NCBI GenBank assembly: GCA_030266385.1
Contig: JAJDHY010000002.1
Location: 1 to 39,354 of the forward strand
Source: Desulfovibrio sp. OttesenSCG-928-I05
GTDB taxonomy: Bacteria > Desulfobacterota > Desulfovibrionia > Desulfovibrionales > Desulfovibrionaceae
Reading direction: 5' to 3'
DNA length: 39,354 bases
The translations under genes and the position numbers were made by a program. A model generated the notes under the pieces. It searched no databases and was not told the DNA's origin. It was given only the letters and a program-made list of their open reading frames with translations. Positions 22,783-33,995 of the stretch are shown here, piece by piece. Numbering within the stretch: the stretch's first letter is position 1; the number at the start of each line of letters is the position of its first letter.

Positions 22783-23418
22783 CTATTGCAGATGCTGCAT
22801 TTCTTCTTTAGCCAGTGTTCTGACCGCGTCGGGAACACCGCTGTCTGAGAGCAGCGACTCAAGAAGTGGAATCGCCCGGTCGGGGGCGTGCATGTAGCGG
22901 CTGTACAGAATCGCCAGACTGTAGGCCACAGACGGGTTGTTTCCCCGCTCGAGCGCCGCTTCAAAGGAGGCGGCCGCCGCCGGGTAGTCGCCCTTGCGGG
23001 TGTGGTTGATGCCGAGCATGTGCAGGGGGCGGATGTCGGAAGGCGCGGCCTTCGCGGCCCGCAGCAAAAAGGCCTCCACCCTGTCCCAATCCTGATGGCG
23101 GGCGAAGATATCCGCAATGGCCAGCAAGCTTTCCGCGTCGTTGGGAGCCGCCTGAATGCGTGCCATGAGGCTGCCGAGCGCCGTCGCATCTTCCGGGGGC
23201 AGAACGCCCGGCGTCTGCCAGGCCGCGCTGGATGCATCCCCGCTTCCGGCTGTGCCTTGGGTGCTATTACCCGTTTCGGCGAGTTCCTCCGGATGGTTGT
23301 GCCGGGCCGGAAGAACCAGCCCCGGCCCCTGCACCCGCTGGTACAGGGAAACGGAAAACATGGTGAGCAGGCTGACCGCGAGCACGGCAAGCACAAAGGG
23401 CGCTGCCTTATTTGTCAT
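22783..23418 (-). CDS. Membrane-anchored TPR protein, CcmH/CycH-like
   Basis: [25 protein letters not shown] then TPR-like repeats. Confidence 0.75.
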   Translation of the reverse strand: MTNKAAPFVLAVLAVSLLTMFSVSLYQRVQGPGLVLPARHNHPEELAETGNSTQGTAGSGDASSAAWQTPGVLPPEDATALGSLMARIQAAPNDAESLLAIADIFARHQDWDRVEAFLLRAAKAAPSDIRPLHMLGINHTRKGDYPAAAASFEAALERGNNPSVAYSLAILYSRYMHAPDRAIPLLESLLSDSGVPDAVRTLAKEEMQHLQ

Positions 23419-23641
23419 CGCGTTCGGCGTCCGGGAGGGGAGAGGAGACGGTTTCCACAAAGCTCTGCCGGTCCGGCGTGCTGCGTCCGGGGATGCCGGG
23501 GGCCGCTGTATCCGCTTCTTCTTCAAGATCGCGCAGACGTGCCTCAAGAGCAGCGGTCCGGCGGGCAAGGTGCAGCAGGTACGCGCCTATCCCCAGCCAG
23601 GCCACGGCGCAGGCTGTCATGAGCCATGCGGCATCGCTCAT
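23408..23641 (-). CDS. Small single-TM protein, CcmD-like
   Basis: 77 aa, one N-terminal TM followed by [17 protein letters not shown]; overlaps both neighbours. Confidence 0.55.
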   Translation of the reverse strand: MSDAAWLMTACAVAWLGIGAYLLHLARRTAALEARLRDLEEEADTAAPGIPGRSTPDRQSFVETVSSPLPDAERDDK

Positions 23642-24381
23642 TGCGCGCTCTCCTGTTCGGCAATCCAGGCCATGGCTTCGGCCAGATTGAGCGTGCCCTC
23701 GTAAAGCGCCCTGCCTGAAATAGCGCCGGAGAAGGAAGAATTTTGCGACAGCGGGTACAGCGCCTTGACGTCGTCCAGAGTGGCAACCCCGCCCGCCGCG
23801 ATAACAGGAACCGGGCTTTTGGCCGACAAGGCCGCCAGCGCCGCGACATTGACGCCGCTCTGCATGCCGTCCCGTTCAATATCCGTATAGATGATGAACG
23901 CCGTTCCGGCATCCAGCAGACGGGGCAAGGCCGCATCCAGCGTCAGACCGGAATCCGCAACCCAGCCCTTTGTTTTGAGTCTGCCGCCTTCGGCATCAAG
24001 GGATACGCCCACTGCGCCCGGCAATGCGGCACAGAGCTTTTCATATTCCTCGGGCGCTTCCAGCGCCATGGTACCGATGATGATGCGGTCCGCTCCGGCA
24101 TCCAGATAGCGCCTGGCCGTATCATAATCACGGATGCCGCCGCCTATCTGCATGGGGATAGATATGGCGTCCCGTATGGCCCGGACTATGGAAAAACTGA
24201 CGCCGCTTCCGGCGAACGCGCCATCCAGATCAACCACGTGCAGATAGCGCGCGCCTTCGCGTTCCCATTCGGCGGCCATGGCGGCGGGATCGGAAGAAAA
24301 AACCGTCTCTTCGTCCGCTCGGCCCCGTTTCAGCCGGACAGCCTTGCCGCCCTTGATATCAACAGCAGGGAAAATGATCAC
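23638..24381 (-). CDS. hisA: Phosphoribosylformimino-5-aminoimidazole carboxamide ribotide isomerase
   Basis: [68 protein letters not shown]. Confidence 0.96.
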   Translation of the reverse strand: MIIFPAVDIKGGKAVRLKRGRADEETVFSSDPAAMAAEWEREGARYLHVVDLDGAFAGSGVSFSIVRAIRDAISIPMQIGGGIRDYDTARRYLDAGADRIIIGTMALEAPEEYEKLCAALPGAVGVSLDAEGGRLKTKGWVADSGLTLDAALPRLLDAGTAFIIYTDIERDGMQSGVNVAALAALSAKSPVPVIAAGGVATLDDVKALYPLSQNSSFSGAISGRALYEGTLNLAEAMAWIAEQESAQ

Positions 24382-25037
24382 AGGCCCAGTTCCTCAATGG
24401 CTTTGAGCATGCCTTCTCCGGCCAGTTCCACAGCCGTTACCCAGCGTCCGCCACGGGATATGAACTTTCCGGCTTCCAGCAGGTTGTTGGAAAGGCTGGT
24501 CTGTACTTCATCAAAATGCGAGCGGGCAACGAGGCGGCTTTCGTTGACGTCGATGAGGAAAATATCCATGGTCACAGCGGCGGGGGAAATCACGCCCGCG
24601 TCGGAACCATCCCGCTCGCGCATGGCGATAACTTGCGGCACAAGCAGGTAATCGACCTTCATGCAGCGCCCGACGGCTGTCCAGTAGTGCAGGGCCGCCG
24701 TGCGGTTGGAGGCGCTTTTGCCGGGCACCGTCACTTTGATGCAGTCCGCGTATTCAGCGGGGAACACGTAGGCGCGTTTGGTGTTGGCGCGCAGGACGTC
24801 GCCAAGGGTCATATCCAGCTGGCCAAGCTCTTTGGATTCTATGCGGGGAGCGCCGTCGGGCAGGAAACCTGCCAGAAGATCCGCCGTCTGCGCCGGTTGG
24901 GTGAACCAGGCGACGCCCATGTTCACGGGCGGCAGTGACGGCGCTTTTTTCGGGCTTGAGCAGGAAGCCAGAAGGATGGACGCGCATACAAGAGCCAGGA
25001 CAAGGGCGAAAGGCCGCATACGGAATATTCGGTTCAT
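24378..25037 (-). CDS. Putative lipoprotein within the his cluster
   Basis: Signal with lipobox LLASC; start and stop overlap hisB and hisA. Confidence 0.75.
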   Translation of the reverse strand: MNRIFRMRPFALVLALVCASILLASCSSPKKAPSLPPVNMGVAWFTQPAQTADLLAGFLPDGAPRIESKELGQLDMTLGDVLRANTKRAYVFPAEYADCIKVTVPGKSASNRTAALHYWTAVGRCMKVDYLLVPQVIAMRERDGSDAGVISPAAVTMDIFLIDVNESRLVARSHFDEVQTSLSNNLLEAGKFISRGGRWVTAVELAGEGMLKAIEELGL

Positions 25038-25627
25038 CAGTCTAAACTTCCTTTGGTGCTGAGTATGGTTTGTCGGGTGGCGGCGACAGCGTCGCGCAGG
25101 GCCAGCCCCAGCCCTTTGCAGGCCGATTCGAGCAAGTGGTGGCCGTTTTCGCCGTAGAGCAGGGAAATATGCAGGTTCATGCGGGCTCCGGCGGCCAGTG
25201 ATTTAAAAAATTCCCGCCACAGGTCTTTTTCTTCGCCGGCGATAACGGGCGGCAACAGTTCGCCGCCGCGAAACACAAGATACGAGCGGCCTGAAAGATC
25301 AAGGCTGACATCCGTCAACGCTTCGTCCATGGGCACTCTGGCGTTGCCGACCCTTGCTATGCCTTTACGGTCGCCAAGCGCTTCCCGCAGGGCTTCGCCA
25401 AGACAGAGCCCGCAATCTTCCACCGTATGGTGCGCGTCCACGTGTGTGTCGCCGGTACAGGCAAGCGTCAGGTCAAAGCCCGCCCAGAAGGCCATGAGGG
25501 TAAGCATGTGATCCGCCATGCCGAAGCCGGTCTGCACGTCGACACAGCCGCTTCCCTCCAGTGTGAGGGTCAGGGCAATGGATGTTTCGGATGTTTTCCG
25601 GGTAACGGATGCGGTGCGCGGCGGCAT
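25037..25627 (-). CDS. hisB: Imidazoleglycerol-phosphate dehydratase
   Basis: R-x-T-x-ET-x-I start, [57 protein letters not shown]. Confidence 0.96.
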   Translation of the reverse strand: MPPRTASVTRKTSETSIALTLTLEGSGCVDVQTGFGMADHMLTLMAFWAGFDLTLACTGDTHVDAHHTVEDCGLCLGEALREALGDRKGIARVGNARVPMDEALTDVSLDLSGRSYLVFRGGELLPPVIAGEEKDLWREFFKSLAAGARMNLHISLLYGENGHHLLESACKGLGLALRDAVAATRQTILSTKGSLD

Positions 25628-25774
25628 AACGGCTCCCTGTCTTCTCTATTTCCTTATATTCCGCCTGTATGATGCCCTTTTGCCTGCCGTATAGCAAGAG
25701 GAAGCAGCATACTTTGTCAGCGTCGGGGAGATTCGCCCCCACTGCGCTTGGCGAGGGGCTGTGCTACGCGTGGC

Positions 25775-27034
25775 TCAGGGCTTCTCCGGGGTTGCCGTTT
25801 CTTCCGGCGTTTCCGGCAACGGTTCATCCGTTTCCGTCTGTTCTTCTTCGGCGCGTTTTTTTCTGTCTTTTTTGCCGAAAAGAGCAACAATCAAAATGGA
25901 TACTTCATACAGAAGAACCAGCGGCCCCACCATGAGTAGTTGCGAATAGACATCCGGCGGTGTGAGCAGCGCCGCGAGAATGAAGCAGCCAAGAATGGAA
26001 TAGGGTCGCCATTTCCTGAGGTGGGCGGCTTTCAGAATACCCAGGCGGCCCAGGAAAAAACAGAAAAGGGGCAGTTCGAACACCAGACCGAAGGCCAGAA
26101 GAAGCTGGGTGACAAAACTCAGATACTGCGCAACGGAAGGCGCGGCCTTAATTTTGCCGGTGGAATAGCTCATGAAAAATTCAAAGGCGACGGGAAAGAC
26201 AAAGAAATAGCAGAACAGCGCGCCGCAAATGAAAAAGAATGCCGAGGTCAAGGCCACGGGAATGACGAAACGCCGTTCTTCTTTATACAGGCCGGGCGCG
26301 ACAAAGGACCATATCTGGTAGAAAATGAGCGGAGACGTCAGAAAAATCGCCGCGAAAAACGCGACACGCACTTCAACAAGAAAGCCTTCGGGAAGGCCCG
26401 TGAAAATCATGAAACTGTCGGCGGGGAGCACGGATTCGAGAGGAGCCGTCAGAAAGGAATAAATCGTTTTGGCAAAGCCGAAACAGACGAAAAATCCCAC
26501 AACAATGCAAAGCGCTGCCCGGAGCAGACGGGTTCTGAGTTCCACCAGATGCTCGCGAAGGCTCATGCCCGAGAGTTCTTCGGAATCGTCGTTCTCGTCT
26601 TTTTTTTCGGCTTCTTCTTCGGTGGCCTCTTCTGCCGCCTTGTCCGCGTCGGGCTGCCCGCCGTCTATGCTTGCCGTGTCGTCAGCAGGAACGGGCGGCG
26701 TGTCTTCGCGTGCTTCTTCCGGGGCTGCCGTCTCTTCGGAAGCGGACGCTTCCGCTTCGGAGCCAGATTCTTCTGTTTCCGGAATACTTTCGTCAGGTGA
26801 GGCGTCCGTTTCGGGCAAGGAGGGAGCGGGATGCTCCGTAAGCCCGGAAGCGGGAACGGTATCCTGCTCAGGAGCGGGGGGCAGCTGTGCGGACGCGTCA
26901 TCCAGCGCTTCGTCCGATGGCCCGGACAGCGGGAGATCAGCGATTTCCAGCGTTTCAAGGGGACGGCGGCGCAACGCGGAAGCGTGCATCCTCCGGTGTT
27001 TTCGGGCTGCCGGGCGCAGAGGGGCACGCGTCAT
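25775..27034 (-). CDS. tatC: Twin-arginine translocase TatC with long acidic N-terminal extension
   Basis: Core MSLREHLVELRTRLLRAAL, FYQIWSFVAPGLYKEER, SYSTGKIKAAPSVAQYLSFV; overlaps tatB stop. Confidence 0.92.
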   Translation of the reverse strand: MTRAPLRPAARKHRRMHASALRRRPLETLEIADLPLSGPSDEALDDASAQLPPAPEQDTVPASGLTEHPAPSLPETDASPDESIPETEESGSEAEASASEETAAPEEAREDTPPVPADDTASIDGGQPDADKAAEEATEEEAEKKDENDDSEELSGMSLREHLVELRTRLLRAALCIVVGFFVCFGFAKTIYSFLTAPLESVLPADSFMIFTGLPEGFLVEVRVAFFAAIFLTSPLIFYQIWSFVAPGLYKEERRFVIPVALTSAFFFICGALFCYFFVFPVAFEFFMSYSTGKIKAAPSVAQYLSFVTQLLLAFGLVFELPLFCFFLGRLGILKAAHLRKWRPYSILGCFILAALLTPPDVYSQLLMVGPLVLLYEVSILIVALFGKKDRKKRAEEEQTETDEPLPETPEETATPEKP

Positions 27035-27633
27035 GAACCAGCCTCGCCGCTATTTTTGCCTCCGGGGCGTGTGCGCAACGCGGGCCTGGGGTTCCCGGCG
27101 GCACGGCGCGGCCGCCGTTTTTCACGGGATGCCATAGGATTCGCTTCAGGCGGGGCGGTTGCGCCAATAAATTCGCTGCTGCCCTTGATGGCCTGCAAGC
27201 GTTCATCCACCGGGGTATCCCGGGAAACGGATTGTTCCCCGCTGATCCCGGCAGAGGAAGACGCGGGGGATTTTACCGCGTCTTCCGGGCTATCGGCCCG
27301 GTCGATGTGTTTTTTCTTTTTTATCCCGGCCCGCCGTACTGTTCTGGCTTTTTCAGTCCGTTGGGCGCTGTTCTGCGTCCCGGCGGCAGGGCTGGAAAGA
27401 GGGGGCGTATCCGCCGTTGTTTCTTCCGGCTGCTTGGCCGCCACTTTTTGCGGTTGCTCCTCAAGAGCGAGCTCCACATTCATGGTGCGCTGAAATTCCG
27501 TCGACATCCGGCGTAATTGCCCCACGGTTTTACCCGCCGTGCGCATAAAGCGCGGCAGGTGATCCGGGCCGAGGACCAGAAGGGCCACGACCAGGATCAC
27601 CAGAATTTCAAGACCACCTATGCTGCTGAACAT
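27031..27633 (-). CDS. tatB: Sec-independent translocase TatB-like
   Basis: MFSSIGGLEILVILVVALLVLGPDHLPRFMRTAGK, amphipathic helix, extended tail; coupled to tatC. Confidence 0.88.
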   Translation of the reverse strand: MFSSIGGLEILVILVVALLVLGPDHLPRFMRTAGKTVGQLRRMSTEFQRTMNVELALEEQPQKVAAKQPEETTADTPPLSSPAAGTQNSAQRTEKARTVRRAGIKKKKHIDRADSPEDAVKSPASSSAGISGEQSVSRDTPVDERLQAIKGSSEFIGATAPPEANPMASREKRRPRRAAGNPRPALRTRPGGKNSGEAGS

Positions 27634-27651
27634 GGTTGTGCCGCGTATTCC

Positions 27652-29193
27652 TTATTCCCATTCAATGGTGCTGGGGGGCTTGGAGGAAATGTCGTAGACC
27701 ACCCGGTTGATACCCTTGACCTCGTTGATGATACGGCGGGAAATGGTGCCGAGCACATCATGCGGCAGCGGCGTCCAGTCCGCCGTCATGGCGTCGACGG
27801 AATCCACGATACGCAGTGCCACCACGTGCTCGTAGGTGCGGTTATCGCCCATCACCCCCACTGTTTTCAAGGGGAGCAGCACGGCAAAGCCTTGCCATAC
27901 CTTGCGATACCAGCCGGTAGCGCGCAGTTCTTCCTGCACAATGGCGTCGGCTTCGCGCAGGATATCCAGCCTGTCCTTGGTCAGTTCGCCCAGCAGACGG
28001 ACCGCCAGCCCCGGACCGGGGAAGGGATGACGCCAGATGAGTTCTTCGGGCAGGCCGAGTTCAGCGCCAACCCGGCGCACTTCATCCTTGAAGAGTTCAC
28101 GCACGGGCTCGATGAGCTTCAGGTTCATCTTTTCAGGCAGCCCGCCCACGTTGTGGTGGCTCTTGATGACCGTGCCCTTGGGCGTGCGGGATTCGATGAC
28201 GTCCGGGTACACCGTGCCCTGTCCCAGGAAGGAGACGTTTTCAATTTTCTTGGCTTCACGCTCGAACACTTCGATGAAGGTCACGCCGATGATCTTGCGT
28301 TTCTGCTCGGGATCCGTCACCCCGGCCAGTTTGCCGAGGAAAAGATCCTGCGCCTCAATATAATGCAGGTTCAGGCCGGGCATATGCCGCAGCAGCGCGG
28401 CTTTGACTTCCGCCCCTTCATTTTTGCGCATCAGGCCGTGGTCGACGAAAATGCAGTGCAGTCTGTCGCCAATGGCCCGGTGCAGCAGGGCCGCCACCAC
28501 CGTGGAATCCACGCCGCCGGAAAGACCCAGCACGACTTTTTTGTCACCCACTTTGGCCCGGCAATCAGCGATGCAGGTATCCACAAAAGACGTCATGTTC
28601 CAGTCGGCCTTGAGGCCCGCGACTGCGAACAGGAAGTTATGCAGCACCGCCGTGCCGTTCTGGGAATGCTGTACTTCGGGGTGGAACTGAACGGCGTACA
28701 GTTTGCGGGATTCATCCGCCATGGCTGCGATGGGCAGGGTGGGGGTATCCGCGATAACGCTGAACCCTTGGGGCGCTTTGGAAACATGGTTGCCGTGGCT
28801 CATCCAGACGGTGCACTCTTTGTCGCTGATGCCTTTCCACAGTGTGGAATCGCCGGATAAACGGAGCGACGCGGGGCCGTATTCCCGGTTTTCCGCGCAG
28901 GTCAGTTCCCCGCCGAGATTATGCGCCAGCAGTTGCATGCCGTAACAAATGCCCAGCACGGGCAGGCCCAGTTCAAGCAGCCCCATATCCAGCGTCGGCG
29001 CGCCGGGTTCACCCACGTCATCCGGTCCGCCGGACAGAATAATGGCGGCCGGGTTTGCCGCCTTTACTTCATCAAGTGAAGCGGTGAACGGAAGAATTTC
29101 GGAATACACCCCGGCCTCGCGCACACGGCGGGCGATCAACTGGGTGTACTGTGCCCCGTAGTCAATAATGATAACGGTACTATGGCTGCTCAT
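27652..29193 (-). CDS. guaA: GMP synthase (glutamine-hydrolysing)
   Basis: [49 protein letters not shown]-terminal [10 protein letters not shown]. Confidence 0.97.
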   Translation of the reverse strand: MSSHSTVIIIDYGAQYTQLIARRVREAGVYSEILPFTASLDEVKAANPAAIILSGGPDDVGEPGAPTLDMGLLELGLPVLGICYGMQLLAHNLGGELTCAENREYGPASLRLSGDSTLWKGISDKECTVWMSHGNHVSKAPQGFSVIADTPTLPIAAMADESRKLYAVQFHPEVQHSQNGTAVLHNFLFAVAGLKADWNMTSFVDTCIADCRAKVGDKKVVLGLSGGVDSTVVAALLHRAIGDRLHCIFVDHGLMRKNEGAEVKAALLRHMPGLNLHYIEAQDLFLGKLAGVTDPEQKRKIIGVTFIEVFEREAKKIENVSFLGQGTVYPDVIESRTPKGTVIKSHHNVGGLPEKMNLKLIEPVRELFKDEVRRVGAELGLPEELIWRHPFPGPGLAVRLLGELTKDRLDILREADAIVQEELRATGWYRKVWQGFAVLLPLKTVGVMGDNRTYEHVVALRIVDSVDAMTADWTPLPHDVLGTISRRIINEVKGINRVVYDISSKPPSTIEWE

Positions 29194-29298
29194 GGATGTC
29201 CTTGTCTGTAGAAGATGAAAATATGAACCGTGCGCCTGTGGCGGCTTTTCGGAGAGTGCCGCCGACGGCCCGGGGATTTGTCCCCGGCTCCCCGGCAG

Positions 29299-29335
29299 GG
29301 GGAGGGAAGCCGTGTATGCCGTGACTTCCCTCCCC
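29299..29335 (-). terminator. Stable hairpin downstream of guaB (terminator or attenuator-like)
   Basis: GGGGAGGGAAG...CTTCCCTCCCC 11-bp stem; second hairpin CCGGGGA-TTTG-TCCCCGG at 29270..29287. Confidence 0.5.
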
Positions 29336-29361
29336 GAATCTGTCCGGGGCGCGTGTAAACC

Positions 29362-30816
29362 CTATTCCATTCTGTAGTTGGGGGCTTCTTTGGTAATGAT
29401 GACGTCGTGCACGTGACTTTCGCGCAGACCGGCGGAGGATATTTCAACGAGCTGGGCTTTTTCGCGCAGATCGTTGATGGAAGCCGCACCGACGTAGCCC
29501 ATGCCGGAACGGAGCCCGCCGATGAGCTGGTAGATGTTATCCGCCACGGAACCCTTGTAGGGAACGCGGCCGACAATGCCTTCAGGCACGAGCTTCTTGG
29601 ATTTCTCCTGGAAGTAGCGGTCGGAACTGCCGTCTTTCATGGCGTCAATGGATCCCATACCGCGATACAGTTTGTAGGTCCGGCCCTGATAGAGCACGGT
29701 TTCGCCAGGGCTTTCCTCGGTGCCCGCGAACAGGCTGCCGATCATGACGGAATTCGCGCCAACGGCCAGTGATTTGACGATATCGCCGGAATACTTGATG
29801 CCGCCGTCGGCGATGAGGCAGCGATCCATCTCTCTGGCGGCCTTTGAGGCTTCGATGACGGCGGTTACCTGGGGCACGCCGATACCGGCCACGATGCGGG
29901 TGGTGCAGATGGAACCGGGGCCGATACCGACCTTGACGGTATCCGCGCCCGCTTCAAGAATGGCCTTGGCCCCTTCGTAGGTGGCGATGTTCCCGGCAAT
30001 GAGCTGGCAATTGGGGAACGCGGCCTTTACTTCGCGAATGGCTTTGAGCACGTTGGCGGAATGGCCGTGGGCGGAATCGAGGACGAGCACGTCAACCCCG
30101 GCGGCAAGAAGAGCTTCGGAACGGGGCAGGCAATCCTTGCCGATACCGATGGCCCCGCCGACGCGCAGACGGCCCACATCATCCTTGCAGGAATCCGGGT
30201 ATTTCCGGATTTTTTCGATGTCTTTCATGGTGATGAGGCCGCGCAGGCGTTTTTCATCATCCACCACGAGCAGTTTCTCAATGCGGTTTCTGTGCAGGTG
30301 TTCCTTGGCTTCTTCCAGCGTGGTGCCGACGGGTACGGTGATCAGGCGGCGGCTGGTCATGACTTCTTTGACCCTGGTGTTCTCCAGGTCTTTCACGAAG
30401 CGCACGTCGCGGTTGGTGAGAATGCCGACCAATTTGACGCCGCGAACCACGGGCAGGCCGGAAACCCGGTAATCCCGCATCAGGGTAAGGGCTTCGGCAA
30501 CGGTGCTGTTGGGGGATACGGTCACCGGATCGGTAATCATACCGCTTTCCGATTTTTTGACCTTTTCCACTTCGGTCCGCTGGCAGGCAATGCTCATGTT
30601 CTTGTGTACGATTCCGATACCGCCGTTACGGGCCATGGAAATGGCCATGTCGGCTTCGGTCACGGTATCCATGGCGGCGGAAAGCAGGGGGATATTCAGA
30701 CGGATGGTTGGGGTGAGGTAGGTGGAAACGTTGACTTGATCGGGGGTGACTTCGGAATATGAAGGCACCAGAAGGACATCGTCAAAGGTCAGGCCCTTGC
30801 GAATGGATATACTCAT
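29362..30816 (-). CDS. guaB: IMP dehydrogenase
   Basis: [19 protein letters not shown] pair, [20 protein letters not shown], catalytic Cys loop. Confidence 0.97.
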   Translation of the reverse strand: MSISIRKGLTFDDVLLVPSYSEVTPDQVNVSTYLTPTIRLNIPLLSAAMDTVTEADMAISMARNGGIGIVHKNMSIACQRTEVEKVKKSESGMITDPVTVSPNSTVAEALTLMRDYRVSGLPVVRGVKLVGILTNRDVRFVKDLENTRVKEVMTSRRLITVPVGTTLEEAKEHLHRNRIEKLLVVDDEKRLRGLITMKDIEKIRKYPDSCKDDVGRLRVGGAIGIGKDCLPRSEALLAAGVDVLVLDSAHGHSANVLKAIREVKAAFPNCQLIAGNIATYEGAKAILEAGADTVKVGIGPGSICTTRIVAGIGVPQVTAVIEASKAAREMDRCLIADGGIKYSGDIVKSLAVGANSVMIGSLFAGTEESPGETVLYQGRTYKLYRGMGSIDAMKDGSSDRYFQEKSKKLVPEGIVGRVPYKGSVADNIYQLIGGLRSGMGYVGAASINDLREKAQLVEISSAGLRESHVHDVIITKEAPNYRME

Positions 30817-30950
30817 AATGAACTCCCGGAAGGAAGATATCGGAGAAGGATGACCTGATCAAATCGATGGCACACCCTCGAGCCTCAATAAAGATCAGCC
30901 TTTACTAAATCCCGCCTGTGAGCTTGTCAAGGAACGGTTTTGGGGCGGGG

Positions 30951-30993
30951 AAAAAAGGAAGCCGCCCTATCTGCGTGTGATATGGCGGCTTCC
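30951..30993 (-). terminator. Rho-independent terminator of the chemoreceptor gene
   Basis: On minus: GGAAGCCGCC...GGCGGCTTCC then TTTTTT. Confidence 0.88.
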
Positions 30994-31012
30994 GGCATTA
31001 CTGTGATAGTAT

Positions 31013-33694
31013 CTACCAGGTCGGACTGTTCTGATTCACCATGTGCGAGAGCGATTCCGCGTCAATGGCAAGCTTCTGCGCAAATTCGATACCGCAGAAT
31101 GAACCGTCCCGCCAGACGACGTGCCCCTGAACGCCGTTAAGCACGCTGTCCAGCGGCGCTTTATCCGCCACAAGCTGGATAAGGACGGTCGGGGGAATTT
31201 CCGCATTGGCGGCACTGGGCGCTTCAATACGGACGCCGTTGAAGCTGATATCGAGAACCCGGCAGGGGCCGGTAAAGGCTTTGTGTCCCTGTACGGTCAC
31301 GGAATAGGGGAAATCAAGGATGTGGCGGTCGTCACGACGGCGGTCCGAACCCATGGCGTCGATGAGTTCCTTGAGTTCCACGGAATGCTTGGACAGTTCA
31401 TCGACGAATTCGGCGGATTCCTGCATGTTCCGTGACGTTTCCCGCGCCATGTCACTGATGCGGTTCATGGCACCGGATATCCGTGCGCCACTGCTGGCCT
31501 GTTCCGTGGCTTCTTCAGATATGGAGAGCACCTCGTCCACGGCGTGTTCGGCAATGGAGACGATGCTGTTCAGCGTGTTGCCGGATTTTTCCGCCAGCGC
31601 GGTCGATTCACCGCTAAGCTGCACCGTCTGCCGGGTGAGTTCCATGTTGGCGTCAACTTCGCGCTGCAAGGCGGAAACGGATTTGTTGACGTCTTCGGTG
31701 GCGTGCATCGTCTTTTCCGCCAGCTTGCGCACTTCGTCCGCGACCACGGCGAAACCGCGTCCGCTTTCTCCCGCCCGTGCGGCTTCAATGGCGGCGTTGA
31801 GCGCCAGCAGGTTTGTCTGGTCGGCAATATCCTTGATCAGTTCGACGATGCTGTTAATGCCCGCAGCCTGTTCACCGAGGGCCTGCATGCCTTTTTCCGT
31901 ACGCTGGGCAAAGCTGGCCACCTTGTTGATGCATTCGACGGTTTCCCCGACGATGCGGCTGCCGTTTTCCGCCTCGTCGCGCGTGGCCCTGGTGCCGTCC
32001 GTCGTCTGCTTGGCTTTTTCCGCCAGCAGTTCCAGCGTGGTGGTCATGACGGAGACGTTTTCAACCGTACTGATGGATGCTTCTTCCTGGACGGCGGCGT
32101 ATTCGGATGTTTTATGCAGCTGGTCGGTCAGCCGGGCAAAGGCTTCCGCCTGACGTTGCGATATTTCGTGCGCGTCCTTGACGGAAACGGTGATGCGCTC
32201 GTTCAGGGCCAGAATTCTGTTTTGCTGTTCCCGTATTTCGGTTTCATCCGTCATCAGCATGCAGGCGCCGAGCATGTGGTCATCCAGATCCCAGAGGGGG
32301 GAGACCGTGACGCGCATGAATTTCTTTTCCTCGGTGGCGTTGACGCGCGCAACCGGAACGTTCAGCAGGAGTTTTTTGCTGGAAAGCACCTGATCCAGCG
32401 GGGTGGAGCCGCCCGCCTTGCCGTTGAAGAGTTCCCCTGATTTTTGTCCGTAGTAATCTTCCGGCTTGCCGCGCAGCCCCCAGTAATCAAGTATCTGCTG
32501 GTTCAGGTAGGTGATTTTCCCGGCGGTATCCACCACCACAAAGGGAATGACAATGCCTTTCATTATGCCCTGCGCAAAGCCGAGGCGCTCTTTCAACTGG
32601 ACGATCATGGCCCGGAAACTGTCGGCGAGTTGCCCCAGTTCATCTTTGCGTTTGACCGTAATATCCGCGTTGAAGTCGCCCCCGGCGACGCGTTCGGACC
32701 CTTTGGCCAGGCGGAGTATGGGGGCGGAAAGGTTGCGGGCGAACGTGACGCCCAGAAGAAGGCAGATGACGGCAAGGCCCAGCGTGACCAGGGCCAGTTT
32801 CATGATAATGCTGTTACTGGCGCTGTTGACTTCGCTTTTATCCATGATGAAGACGAAGCGCCAGTCGTGAAACCCTTTGATCAGCGTGAAAAGGCGTTCC
32901 TCACCGCCGATGTCGCGGGTGTAGGTTCCGGGTTCCAGACTGAGCAGATCTTCAAGACCGGGGATTTTCCCTTCGGAGACGTTGGTGAAGGGGCTGTCGG
33001 TAAACTGCCCGCCGGTGACGACCATGCCCGTATCCTCGACAAGAACCACCCGGCCGGACTTGGCGAAGTGCATGGCCGAAATCATTTCAGTCAGGGTATC
33101 GAGCTTGATGTCGATGTAGCTGGAACCGATCACCTTCCCGTTCGCATCCAGAATCTTGGACATGGCCGTACAGACCGGCGTGCCCTGGGATGCGCGGTAC
33201 AGTTCGCTGATGGAATCCTTGCCGGAAGCCGCGACAGCCGTTTTGTACCAGCCCCGGGAACGGGGGTCATACTTGGCGGAACGGGCGGAGCGCGGGAAGT
33301 TCATGAACCCGCCGTCTTCCGTGCCGAGGCCTATTCCCTCATACATGGCATTGGCGTTTTTCAGCTGTTCAAGCCGGGAATCCACGGCCCTGGCTTCGGG
33401 GCTCATGGTTTCGCGGGAAGGCTGCGTCCTTTCGGTAGTTTCGACGTAGTTGGGCAGTTTGCCCTTCGCCGCGAGCACTTCCGGCATATCGGCGATATAG
33501 CGGGCGTTATTCGCTGCGTTGTCAAAAAAGAGCTGAATGTAGTTGTTTGCTCTTTCCATTTGCGCTTTTGAAGATTCCGCAAAGTCGTTGATGCCGTCAA
33601 CGCGCATTTGCCAGCCGGACACAAGCATGACAAGGCAGGGTCCGACAAAAGCGAAAAGGGAAAAAACAAGCAAGAGTTTCGAACGGATAGACAT
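31013..33694 (-). CDS. Methyl-accepting chemotaxis protein (Cache-HAMP-PAS-MCP signal) with C-terminal PilZ domain
   Basis: Cache-type sensor region, HAMP, PAS, MCP hairpin [40 protein letters not shown], then [18 protein letters not shown]...[17 protein letters not shown]. Confidence 0.92.
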   Translation of the reverse strand: MSIRSKLLLVFSLFAFVGPCLVMLVSGWQMRVDGINDFAESSKAQMERANNYIQLFFDNAANNARYIADMPEVLAAKGKLPNYVETTERTQPSRETMSPEARAVDSRLEQLKNANAMYEGIGLGTEDGGFMNFPRSARSAKYDPRSRGWYKTAVAASGKDSISELYRASQGTPVCTAMSKILDANGKVIGSSYIDIKLDTLTEMISAMHFAKSGRVVLVEDTGMVVTGGQFTDSPFTNVSEGKIPGLEDLLSLEPGTYTRDIGGEERLFTLIKGFHDWRFVFIMDKSEVNSASNSIIMKLALVTLGLAVICLLLGVTFARNLSAPILRLAKGSERVAGGDFNADITVKRKDELGQLADSFRAMIVQLKERLGFAQGIMKGIVIPFVVVDTAGKITYLNQQILDYWGLRGKPEDYYGQKSGELFNGKAGGSTPLDQVLSSKKLLLNVPVARVNATEEKKFMRVTVSPLWDLDDHMLGACMLMTDETEIREQQNRILALNERITVSVKDAHEISQRQAEAFARLTDQLHKTSEYAAVQEEASISTVENVSVMTTTLELLAEKAKQTTDGTRATRDEAENGSRIVGETVECINKVASFAQRTEKGMQALGEQAAGINSIVELIKDIADQTNLLALNAAIEAARAGESGRGFAVVADEVRKLAEKTMHATEDVNKSVSALQREVDANMELTRQTVQLSGESTALAEKSGNTLNSIVSIAEHAVDEVLSISEEATEQASSGARISGAMNRISDMARETSRNMQESAEFVDELSKHSVELKELIDAMGSDRRRDDRHILDFPYSVTVQGHKAFTGPCRVLDISFNGVRIEAPSAANAEIPPTVLIQLVADKAPLDSVLNGVQGHVVWRDGSFCGIEFAQKLAIDAESLSHMVNQNSPTW

Positions 33695-33995
33695 GCATGC
33701 TCCTTTGCAGACAGATGACCATGTGCGTGTTCAGCCTGTCGCACCGCATATGCCGGGACAACAGGCAAAACTGTATGACTGGAAAACGTATATGTCTAAA
33801 AAAAGAGATCGTGCTGTTACTTTTCTATACACTGAACCGGTATAGTATCGCGTTATAGAATTATGCCGCGAAAATCAAGAAAATAGAAGGATAAGGGGCG
33901 GGCTGTCGTGAAAATGTCACGGATGGGATGCAGTCGAATGACAGGCACAGGAAAATAGTTACATAATTTCAGTAATCAACAGAAAGTAACCGGAA

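Noticed and set aside
27517-28860. 447-aa plus-strand ORF
   Set aside because: Antisense to guaA/tatB; no recognisable domain.
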